From Strongylocentrotus pallidus (lineage: Eukaryota; Echinodermata; Echinoidea; Camarodonta; Strongylocentrotidae), in assembly GCA_030265145.1 (NCBI GenBank), contig JARBES010000116.1, positions 23,013,330 through 23,042,002 of the forward strand: a stretch of 28,673 bases of DNA, in the 5' to 3' direction. Position numbers and translations under genes: made by a program. Under the pieces are notes generated by a model. The model was not told where the DNA came from, did no database searches, and saw nothing but the letters and a program-made list of their open reading frames with translations. Below are positions 1 to 11,385 of this stretch, one piece after another; position 1 is the stretch's first letter, and the number at the start of each line of letters is the position of its first letter.

Positions 1-313
1 TGCAATACCGATCTGATAAAGAATAAAACTCGAGCACTATTTTGCAGGCCTTGCTTTCAAAGTAGCCGTAAGCAAGAGTCTATGATTTCACATACATTGT
101 AGACCTGTTTAATAATGTAATGCATGCTCCTTGGACGAAAGTTTCTCTTGATAATTCAGGAAATGTCTGAGGCTTGCCAGTCATAGCAACAGTCAATGCA
201 ATCGCAGTGGATTCCACCTATAGAGATGCCATCATATATAGCATGTAGATTGTTAGTCACAGGGGGTTCTTGAGAGAAACAAGATATATTATTTAATTGA
301 TTTTAAATTTTAA

Positions 314-417
314 ATTATTATTATTATTGTTATTATTATTGTTATTATTATTGTTATTATTATTGTTACTATTATTGTTATTATTGTTATTGTTATTATT
401 ATTATCATCATCATTTT
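314..417. repeat. TTATTATTATTG microsatellite
   Basis: About 100 bases of ATT triplets with a G replacing an A roughly every 12 bases, grading into ATC triplets at the right end. Confidence 0.9.
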
Positions 418-1319
418 AATTATCGATATCATATTATTATCATATTGAAATCCATTAGTAAACACATCTATTGATGTGCCTCTCTTTTTACATTAAAATA
501 ATTAACCACAAAAAGCCAAAACAAAAACTAAAGAAGTAAATAGTAATAGATTTAAAAAAAAGATAATACTCCACTTGCCTGAGAGAAAGCCCTCTACAAT
601 ATTCTTTGTGTCAAACATATAACATTTTACAATTACCCAACGCATTTACACTGCACAGTACATTATTGCTGATTAAGATCAAGGGTCTATTCCTCCTTTC
701 CTATAATAAAAGGTTGCTTCACAATCTCGCTGATTAATCTCTTGTTTTCAAAATGAACGATATCACAAAAGAGTGATGGTCCATCAGTTGATAAATGAGA
801 AATACTGCCATTCATCTCTCTCTCTGTTTCTGAGTAAACAAATTGCTTTTAATTTAGTTTGACTGTGGAGGCATGCACTGCAATAATCGTGATTGATGAC
901 TATCTGGCAAAGAAAAAACATATATCTGTCTTTGAATTACGTACATAGACATGTATTCTCTGCATGCGCTCATTAACGAACTAACCTATTTATACTTTGC
1001 GATGTTGCTAAGTAACGCAGTGTTCTTGCTGGAAAAGCGCGATGCAATTGTACAGAAAAAAAGAGGCTGATTATCTAAAAGTAATATAACCTTTAAGGCT
1101 GAGCAAAAGTGATGCCTAGATTTTTGTCTCCCCATGTATTTTTTAATTTATTTTTTATTTGCCTGCCTTCCCTTTTAATTTATTTGATATATGAATTGAT
1201 TGTTAGTCGTGATAAAGCTCTCCCTCTCATTTGTTATTCTTATAAATCTAACATTCATACATTTATGCAAGAAAACATAGAAAAATATTACCTCTGGAAA
1301 CAGTTCAACAGCCTGCTAT

Positions 1320-2030
1320 AGTGACCACCTGTATATAAAGACCACCTTTCTATAAATATGTTTCTCCTCAATAGTGTTTCTCATTGAAACAGGATGAGAA
1401 GCAACCTCATTGACAGTTACCTCTATAAATTAAGCCCACCTGCTTACATTAATAATATTCATGACATTATTTGCTTCCCTGTGTAATCTATATATACGGG
1501 TTTCACTGTAACATCAGTGTACAATATTTCCCTGAGTTAACTTCCCTCCATGCTACCAAACTATGTACATCCATAAAATTAATTGTATTTAGGCTGTTAT
1601 TGCATAAAGGCCCATTCAATGCATCCCTAAACTGCAACGGTTTTTTTTCTTCATGATAAGTGTGCAATACGCTTCATATTTCTGAATCTTATAACAGAGA
1701 GCTCATTGAATGCAACCTTGTCGCCTATAGTTGCTATTCACCACAACAAATATTGCGGGTTTACCCAGCAAATCTGAAAGAGCCTTGAGAAAGACCTGTC
1801 TTTACACTGTATGTTTCTTCTCAAAGGTATTTCTCATTGAAACCTTTATGAAAGAAACCTGATCATAAATGACCACATTCCTTCCATTGTTCTTGTTTCC
1901 CTTGCATGGTCTAGTATATTCCCCTTGAGTTAATCCCCTTCTTCTTCTTCTTCTTCTTCTTCTTCTGATTAAGTCTGCCTCCTTCAAATTGACTGAAGAT
2001 TCTTGCAAACTATGTGCATTTGTGTGTGAA
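1320..2030. repeat. Diverged direct duplication, about 450-bp period
   Basis: Segments near 1358-1440 and 1810-1885 share the order atgtttct.ctcaa, then tttctcattgaaac, then a polypurine stretch. Further on, gagttaa...cccctt and caaactatgt recur at 1533-1572 and 1925-2018. The words gaccacct and tataaagaccacc recall the MITE at 22122-22281. A CTT run (about 1938-1966) expanded in the second unit. Confidence 0.55.
1938..1966. repeat. CTT/AAG trinucleotide run
   Basis: Nearly pure CTT repeat of roughly nine to ten units. It makes the Arg run of a chance minus-strand ORF (1802-2047). Confidence 0.9.
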
Positions 2031-2215
2031 CCGCAATTTACGTCCATTCAAGTACTATTTACATTATAATACAGATTACATACAAATATTTACAAGCTCA
2101 TGCAACATCAAACATTGTACATCCATGTATTCATTTAATTATATCTTTAATAGTTATGAACTTTCTTGTTTTTAAATAATCAATGAGTGTTTTTCTCTCA
2201 CTTTTTCTCTTGCAG

Positions 2216-2305
2216 TACACAGCACTCAACTTCTTCCCTAAAAACCTGTTTGAGCAGTTCAGGAGAATTGCTAACTTCTACTTTCTCTGTGTGGCAGTAT
2301 TACAG
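2216..2305 (+). CDS. ATP11-like: Exon A: TM1 entry and first membrane helix
   Basis: 90 nt, 30 codons, phase 0 at both ends. It opens [15 protein letters not shown] and runs into the first helix, [15 protein letters not shown]. The acceptor is a pyrimidine-rich tract ending tgcag and the donor is gtaaat. The [14 protein letters not shown] block is a signature of P4-ATPases just before and within TM1. The exon starts inside the protein: in family members some 40-60 residues precede this point, and no exon encoding them was found in 1-2215. Confidence 0.95.
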
Positions 2306-4825
2306 GTAAATTGTTTGTAAAAGAAGCAAGTTTGTATACATATACAGTTTGTATTTATTTATTTTTGTGCATTTATCTAATTAAAATGTGTGACGGTGCA
2401 CCTCTATACCAACTAAAAGTTGTACTGTTTGATTTTCAGGAGTTTGATTATTGTGTACTAGTAATTAGTCAGCTTTGTCAATCTCGAGTTAACTTTCTGC
2501 ATCTATGTATTTGGTGTACATTTATGTTCACATACTTCATGGCACCATTATGGTTAAAACTTTAAAACAATAGACATCTTGTGATTAGAATTAATAGATT
2601 TTCGTTCTCTTCCTTTTTTAACAGTACACACGTACAGGTACATGTCTGTAATTGATAACATGTGCATGGACAGTGTACTTGTGCTCATTTCAAAGCTTAG
2701 GAAAACCTCAGATTTACAAGCTAAGAAAGATAAAATGTAGAATTATCTGTGAAGTAATGCCTTCTTCTATACATGGACAGTGTACAAAGGTACTGTTCAT
2801 GGCATGTGTTGTACGCCTCCCAGTGCATCACATATTTGCACATCCGCCCGCTGAAAGCTCCTTATACTGATCAAGTGGAGTTAATTATTAAACTGAAGTG
2901 TCGATATACACCCATAATTATGCATACAGTATGATGTCATTCAGGACATACGTTGGCTTTGTGTGATATGTAGGTGTGTCCACAAAGCAGAGTCTGTGAT
3001 GGTTTTAAGAATATAATAATTATTATTTGGGCAATTCCTTACGCTATGCCTCTCTTCCATCTTTTTCATCCACAAATTAAATTGTTAAATGATATCACCA
3101 TTTCCTATTGCTGGTGAGAGTGATATCAAAAGAACTTTTTTTATTCGTCATATCCAGATATTTTAATATTTGGATGAAATGAATGGATACAAGGCATGTT
3201 GCACAGAACATACTGCACAAAATTGTCCATTATTACAGGCTACTGGGATCCTGAACAATTATACATGTAGGTTTGTTAGCTACTTTAGGATGAGTTAACA
3301 CATATTTTCTCAATGTATAGTATTCTTTTATAATAGTAAAATTTGGGTCAGGGTATTAAGTGGCAGCATTACAAATGACCCACACCTAAATTGTTAATAC
3401 ATCTACAGTGAGTAATCGTCTTAGGCTATTCAGAAACTGAAATCAGTTAATGCTCATATGAAGCAAAAGACTTTGAACTTTAGCCTACAATATTGTTGTG
3501 CCACCTTCCTGTAATTACAATGTGTGCTGGCCAACTTTTTCGTGTTTTGAACACAAAGCCCTGTTTAGTATGGAAGAGGCATAATGTGTAAAGCCAGGCA
3601 TTTTGTTTTAAAGTGTACCAATCACCCAAAAATGTTTTGTTCTGTATGCTAGTAGTTCCATGCGGAAAGGCTATACGTATGTTCAAAATATGAACTTCAA
3701 ATGTTTCTTTTGAAAAGGTATTTCAAGTTTAAACATGCTCTCAATCGACATAAAACAGGCTTGTGAGGAGAAGACTTGGGGCTCCTGTACGCGGTCGCAT
3801 ACAGTAGCTTTTCTGACAGCGAGTAAGTTTGCCAAAGGATAGTTGTGCTGTTGAAAGCAAAACCATAGACATTCATACAGGATGCAGGAAACAATAAAAG
3901 AGGCAATTGCTGAACTCCCAATTTCAAAACTAGATCCAACACGATAGGCTAACACTCGCCCTGGGTCTAAACTAAACCCAATTGCAACCCAAACCCTAAC
4001 CCTAACTAAACTAAACCCAATTACAATCCTAACCTTAATCCTAAAACTTAACCTAAACCTACTTGCAACCATAACCCTAACCCTATTTCTTTGACAAACA
4101 AACCCAGTGCAGTATTCACTGGATCATGTGTTAGAACTTTTGTACTTTTATGTCAAGCATGAGCATTGGACTTCTTCGATACCTGATGAAAGACAGTTTA
4201 AAGAATGTTTTCTTTAAATCAGGGATGCCAGTTTTCAGGCAATAGCCTGAATTCAGGCCCTGGCGAGTTATTTTCAGACCATAATTTAGGCTTTTTTGTG
4301 TACAAAATAGCTCATTCTAGGTGATTTTCAGGCCCTCTGATCAATTCTAACTGGCATCCCTGCTTTTTATATTAGAATAGCTTTTGATCATGTTTTCTAT
4401 ATTTTCGCTTCAAAAGCTGGATCTATTTCAGTTGAAAATGACATAAAAAATAGTTTGCTAAAGGTCAGTAGTGCTATATACATGTACACTGTAGATAGTG
4501 AAACCATAAAGACAAACAGGATACAGGAAACAATAGAAGCGACGATGTAAACCAGTCCCCCCATCCTTGCATTGTTGGCTCATTAGTTTACCTGTACACT
4601 TAATACAGTGACCATGATGAAGGTCATAATCATATGATCTATTTCGAGCCAGAATGGCATTACTATAGCTCGGAGTATATGTGGTGTACATAGCCAATCT
4701 TTGTTCCTTTCTGAATTATTTCTATTTACTTGTGTCTGTGATCAAATATTCAGAACAAAGAATAATAGAGGAGAGATAGAGAAAGAGAGAAAGAGAGAAA
4801 GAGAAGGAGAAAAAAAAGGGGCAGG

Positions 4826-4864
<39 letters not shown>

Positions 4865-7800
4865 CAAGATAAAGAGAAAGAGTGAGAGAAGAGAGCAAAA
4901 GAGAGGGAGAGAGATAGAGAACGAGAGAGAGAGAGAGAGAACGAGAGAGAGGGAGAGAGAGAGAGAGAGAGAGAGTGTGTTTACCCTACATGAACAATGT
5001 ATTGAGTATGGAATTTTTTATTGCATCTCATGATGTTGGTAATAATGCATTTTAAAAGTCCTACAATGACATACAGTGTACTTGTTCATGAAGAGGCACT
5101 GAAAATATGTTTGGATGTATGCATGGATGGCTTCATCGCTGCAAAAAAAATAGATAGGTGTTCAACATCTGCAATGTTTCTACATTCCAACAACATAGGC
5201 AGGAAGTCTAGCTAGGGAGGGGGTTTATAATTCAGTTTAATACATTATAGATGGATGGCAGTGGGTATTAAGCTGCTGTCTGTCTGTCCTAATGTATGCC
5301 TGTGATCACTCTCTACACTTACCAATCAATAATAGACAGACATGTCATCTCATTGGTCAAATTAACTGACCTGCTGTAATTCTGAAATATTATAATGAAC
5401 TCCAGTCTATAATCTTGCAGCGTTGGATCATTTATTGGCAATTTGTTGCTATTGTGTAAAATCTAGGGCGGACAAGGCCATTTCAGTGCGTGCTGTATAG
5501 GCCACATGGATACAGAAACTGACAGCTGGATATTTAACAAAAGATGTTTAGAATGGCAATTATTTGAAAAGTCTAAATTATAGGTATGACTAAATTTGAT
5601 GCCTTGTTTGAAAATTGGTGTTTACACATTGTGTGTATCTTTACAGATGGTTCATTCATATTTCACTGATCAAATTTGAATTATATGATTTTAGTGACAA
5701 CTGATTTGCGTTTACCTAACCTAAACTTACCTCTAACCCTAACCTAAAACTCAATTTGAACTTTAACTCTATCCTTATATCTTGATGAAATAAAGCCTGG
5801 AGCTATTAAATGTTGCAGCACCTGAAAACTGGGGGGTGTTTCACAAAGATCCTAAGTCGAACTTAACTCTAAGTTGGACTTAAAAGTTATGGAGAGCCAT
5901 TTATAGCCTTAAAATAAAATAAATCCATAAGGGAAAAATCAAGTATTTTAGACTTTTTATAAATTCCTTATCCAGAACATGAAATCTCCTTCATAATAGA
6001 AAATATGAATGATTTGAATCAACATTTATTTACAAAATAATTTCAAATACGTTAACTGCTTTCCATAATTGTTAAGTCCAACTTAGAGATACATGTAAGT
6101 TCAACTTAGGATCTTTGATAAACACCACCAGGAATACAGTGTAAAATCTGACGAAAGCACTGTAGAGGCCTGGGGAGTGTTTCAAAAAGACTAAGATCGA
6201 CTTTTAAGTTGGACTTAACTGTGGCAGGCCGTTCATGCCACTGTTTGCTATAACCATTATGATCTTTGGATAATTTTTTTTCCTTCAATCATGAATTATC
6301 AAAAAAAGTAAATTCTGTAGATTTGTGACCATGATTTGTACGTCCCTTAAAGCCCCACTGTACTACTTGTAGCTACTTGCTCCCTCTATATAGAAAACAA
6401 TGCCTAATCAGTGCCTGTTGGTCCCCCATGATCCTCCTTTTCTTATGTTAATCGAGAGCTGAGTTGATGAGATAGCCACCTGTCAGTGACCTTGCTGGGT
6501 GGTCTAATCGCTCCTGTCCACACTAGTACAGACAGCCTTTAAGAGACCAATGCCTGTAAATGGTGAGAGCAGACAGTGGCATGAACCGCCTGCCATAGTT
6601 AAATCCAAGTCTTATGAAATTGTATGCATATTGTGAATTAATTCACATACCGTTATTGATCTTGTTTCTATCCTCTTCTTTCTTGTGTTTGTATCTATTA
6701 CAGTTAGCCATTGATACGCCAGTGAGTCCTTGGACAAGCATCTTGCCTCTCATCTTCGTGGTTGGGGTTTCTATGATCAAGCAGGTAAAGAGTGTTGAAG
6801 AGCATTTAGAGAAAGAGTCTAGAGATGTTGGTAAAGGGGGGTGTTTCACAAAGATCCTAAGTTTAACTTATCTCTAAGTTGGACTTATCAATTATGGAAA
6901 GCTGTTAGCATCTTTGAAAATATTTTGTAAAAGTTATTTTTAAAAAGGCATAGAATGCTAATTCAAATCATTCATATTTTCTATTATTAAGGAGATTTCA
7001 TGTTCTTGATGTGGAATTTATGAAAAGTCTAAAAATACTTGAATTTTTGCTTTCAATATATTTTATTTTAAGGCTACAAATGGCTCTCCATAATGTTTAA
7101 GCCCAACTTATTCAATTCAATAAGGGTTTTATTCACATGACGTTCTAGCAGCCGAAGCTGAATTGCAGGTCATTTATAAGGTATGATGGTTAAAATACAG
7201 CATTGTACATGTAAACATAAAATAAAATTAATGACATATAACAGGATAAATATACTAGATACATTCATACGCATAATACAGCATCATAAAACATACAAAT
7301 ATACAAAATGCATGAAGCTTACTTTTCTTAAATAGAGTTAAGAGTTAGAGTTAGAGTTAAGTTTGACTTAGGACCTTTGTGAAACACCCCCCTGGTATAA
7401 GACCAGAATAAGGGGGACAGTGATCGCAAAGATTTTCCAATATAATCAACATCTATATAGAGAGGAGAGACCCATGGGTAACAGTGATTCAGTTCCCTTT
7501 CCCCCTCCCTGGCACAGGTGGACGCTAAGTACTTTAATAGTAATAATAACTCAGGGGGCAATTTCAACTCTGTCTTGTATTGAATACATGTATAAATAAA
7601 TCGTATTTGGATTATGTAATATCATTATGAATTTGTAATGCATATCTTCAGGTGATGCACAAGGCTATTGTAATGGGCCTATAAAGTTTGATTACTTGGA
7701 ATTGGTCGTGATTTTGTTTGTAAATAAAGGCAAGGTAATGTAGAGACTGTATGGTAGGAAAAAGAAGAAATTGAATTAGAGGAAAGCTTCTTAGCGTGAA

Positions 7801-10800
7801 GAATATTATTTATTTAAGGTAAGATATTGAATAATAATAGGAAAGATCGAGATGCGAATGGATAAAGGGTGGATGAAAACAAATGTTAATAAACAAATAA
7901 AAAAGTAAATTGAGAGGGGGCGACATGTGAAAGACAGGAAAACAAATAGAAAGAAAAGGTGGTCTAAGGCAAAAGTGTGGTGGAGATATAAGCAGAAGAA
8001 TGTTTCATAAAATGAAAAAACAAGTAAAAAAAAGGGTAAGAAAAACACACGAAAAAAGGTTAAAAAGCAAGAATTAGAGGTCTATGGAAAAAGGTGGTTG
8101 AATAGAAGAAATGGGAGTCCTGTGCAATACCAAAGCAATGAGAGAGCAAATCAGAACAAATCAGAACAATGGAAACCAATAAAATATGTATTAAAGGAAT
8201 TGAACAAAATAGAAAGAAATATATTACAAATAAATCGAAAGAGGAAGTCAACATGTTTTTTTACACTTTTCAATGGAGACTTATACTCAGTCATCCATTT
8301 CAATTAGCTATTATATCACCTCTTAATGATGTTTCACAACCCACTTAGAATACGGAATTTGAAAATTCATCTGTTTGGATATTAAATTGAGACGGGTATC
8401 AACTTTCTGATTTTGCACTTGAAAAGTACATGTTCTTTCATTCCCTTTCATCAAATTGTAAGCAAACACCTCCTTGAATCAAAGAGCTGTTTTTAAAAAA
8501 TCCTTTTCAATATTGATTTACAATGTATACTCAGCCATTTGTTGAAATTAGCTATTATTTTACCTCTTGATGCTATTTCACAACCCACTTTAGAATAAGG
8601 ATTGGACAATTCACCTATTTGGATCATATTTTGAGATCTGTTGTTGAGATAGGGATGGCCACCTATATTCTGATCATCTGTACTTGAAACAGTCAAGAAC
8701 ATGTAATTTCACCCTCTCTCATTAGTTTGTAAGCAAACACACACCTTTAATAAAAGAGGCATTCATATAAATGAAGGCAAATATTGTATTTGCCATTCTA
8801 GTTTTAGGAATGATCCTGGATTTTTTTGTAAGCCTCTTAAAGAATATTTAAACACACAGTACTTAAGCAGATGTAAGAGGAAAATATTTTATTTGTTGAC
8901 GAATTGTTTTTCATTGAATGAAAAGTTAAAGAGATTTTCCCCCATTCTTTCAAAACCATTCTACTAATTTGAAATACATGAGATCAAGAGAAACTATCTG
9001 TTTTAATTTACATCCCTACCCCCAAATTTCCATTATACTGTTTTGTAAAATTTGTACTGTATTATAATATATATTTGTTAAAACTTGTATATACATGTTT
9101 ATATTTCATGTATTTACCTATGTATTTTATTGCATTTGCTGGAATTTAAATAAACAATTTGAATTGAAATGAATTGCAATGGCAAGTTCAAGTTCATCAG
9201 TTTTCCATAACAATGATATAAATGAAAATACATAAAAGTTCACAATTATGAATGAATCAGGCATACAAACATACAATGAAGAAGAAAAAAAAAAAATGTT
9301 GTTGATGATTACAATGATAATACCCCCTAGACAAGTTAGATATCCCTAATATCATCAGTGGTAAAGCTTTAAACAAGTGAATTCTCTGCCGAATGTACAG
9401 ATCGACTCCATGCAGAGGATTTTGTTTGTACATTGGGCCAGGATTCCAAGAGGAAACGTGACCTCAATGATTTCAGCCTGCTAATCAATACTCACACCTT
9501 CACCTTCTGATAATGATGAAGGCATGCATGCTCGCTCAACATTATTTCTCTGTTTGTTTGGTTTGGTTGTCCAGGGTTACGAAGATTGGTTGCGTCACAA
9601 AGCAGATAATGAGGTAAACAAGCGAGCGACCCTCGTCGTGCGAGATGGAGTGATAGAGAAAATCAAGTCTAAAGATGTTCGGGTGAGTCGCCAATGTCTT
9701 AAATTATGGCTTTGTTAATAAACAGAGTAATGCGGTAGTAATGATGATAACTATAATAACAGTGTTTACAATGTATGTACATGTACATGTATATAATGTT
9801 TAAAACTATAACCGCTGGACTAATATTACCCCCGCTTTGGCCAAGCTACACTGATGAGGCTCTCAGGCATTGAAGGACTTTCTTTCGACTGGGTATCCAT
9901 CTACTACTCCTGGGTGGAGGGTGGCAAACGTAGTTTGATGTCTTGCCAAAGGATATAAGTGCCATGGCAATGAAGGGAGAAATAATGATATGCCTTTTAA
10001 AACTCTTTGAAATTCCCTTTTAATGAAAAATAGAGCTCCTGTTAAACAAAAACTAAAATATGGAATAAAAGTTCTGAGCAAGAAATATTGGCTTATAAGA
10101 ATAGTCCTCACAAGCAGCTTTTTAGTTGTGCAAAGTTTTGCATGAATAGTCACAAACTCTCTTTTGCTCGAAATCATAAATCCTGAGATACATGTAAATG
10201 TATATAAATATATATGTAGATACAACAAGTTCATTTAAAAAAATATATATATATTTTTCTTCATTAAGTTTTTAAGGTAATGCTGTATATTTGTAAACAC
10301 TCTTTCACTCGTATAAGTGATACTATTTATTTTTTATTTGTTTATCAAAATTAATAAAATCTTTGAAATTGTTATGTATATGTACATGTTGATATTCTTT
10401 TTAACACTCATTACAACAGAATATTGAAAAGAAGGCATTCTTATACTGTAAATACATTGTTCTCTAGATGGCATCCATGCTACATATAAGCAGTTAAAAT
10501 GGCAAAGAAGCTGGTACCCCTATATTTGGTACCATTTTGATTGATATTTTCAATGTTGATTCGGCTATCAATTTCATTGCTATTTGTCACACTTCCTCCC
10601 ACTACATGAGTATTTACCACAGCCCTGGATAGTCAGCCCGTCCTTCACTTTCTCTCTTGTTCTCTTTCTCTTTCTTTTTCTCTTTCTCTCTCTCTTTCTC
10701 TCTTTCTCTCTCTCTCTCTCTCTTTCTCTCTTTCTCTTTCTTTCTCTTTCTCTCTCTCTTTCTCTTTCTCTTTCTCTTTCTCTTTCTCTTTCTGTCTGCC

Positions 10801-11332
10801 TGTCTCTCTCTCTGTTTTTCTCTCTCTCCCCTCTTTCTCTCTTTAATTCCCCCTCTCATTCTCTCTTTCTTCTTCTATCCCACTCTCCATTCCGTCTCGG
10901 TCTCTTCTATTTATTTATAATCTATTATTTTTAATCAATATTTATTAATCGACCATTCTAATTCTTTAAAACGTGCTTTCTGTTATATCTTTTCCTCTTT
11001 CTTTATCCCTTTTTCTTTATCTCTATTTCTGAGTCATGCTCTCACTTTCTCTTTGTTTTATTCTCTCTTTCTTCTTCCTTTGTTTATTTGTTTATTTTCT
11101 CTCTCTCTATATTTATCTCTTCCAACTTCATCTTCACTTGCATGTACATTCAATATTTGCTCAACTAACTTGATATTTTGGTGCCTGGTGATACAATGAA
11201 AATCATAGATAACAATAAATTACTACATACATGTGTTATCATGACATGGTTTTCCTTTAACATGCTCTTTCTTTCTTTCTGTCTGTCTTTCTTTTTTCTC
11301 TCTTCCTTTCTTTATCTCTTTCTTTCACTCTC

Positions 11333-11385
<53 letters not shown>

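Larger units (their letters stand above)
1..2215. other. Upstream intron or 5' flank, no gene recognised
   Basis: No exon matching the P4-ATPase N-terminus was found on the + strand. The stretch holds a period-12 TTATTATTATTG microsatellite, a diverged direct repeat (about 1320-2030) and a CTT run. Short ORFs here (for example 1109-1321) are AT-rich with no family resemblance. As exon A starts inside the protein, this is most likely intron. Confidence 0.6.

Noticed and set aside
1-2215. First coding exon or promoter
   Set aside because: No P4 N-terminal block, no splice-consistent ORF and no convincing core promoter were found.
3165-3185. Small palindrome ccagatattttaatatttgg
   Set aside because: Short AT-rich palindrome of the sort expected by chance in this composition.
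3683-4072. 129-codon minus-strand ORF
   Set aside because: Much of it is telomere-like and derived repeat sequence; no similarity recognised.
4701-5033. 110-codon + ORF rich in Glu and Arg
   Set aside because: It is produced by a GA tract; low-complexity reading in any frame, no family resemblance, and it lies inside an intron.
10584-10934. Ser/Leu/Phe-rich + ORFs and Arg/Lys/Glu-rich minus ORFs
   Set aside because: Translations of a CT tract; open by lack of stops in simple sequence, not by coding.
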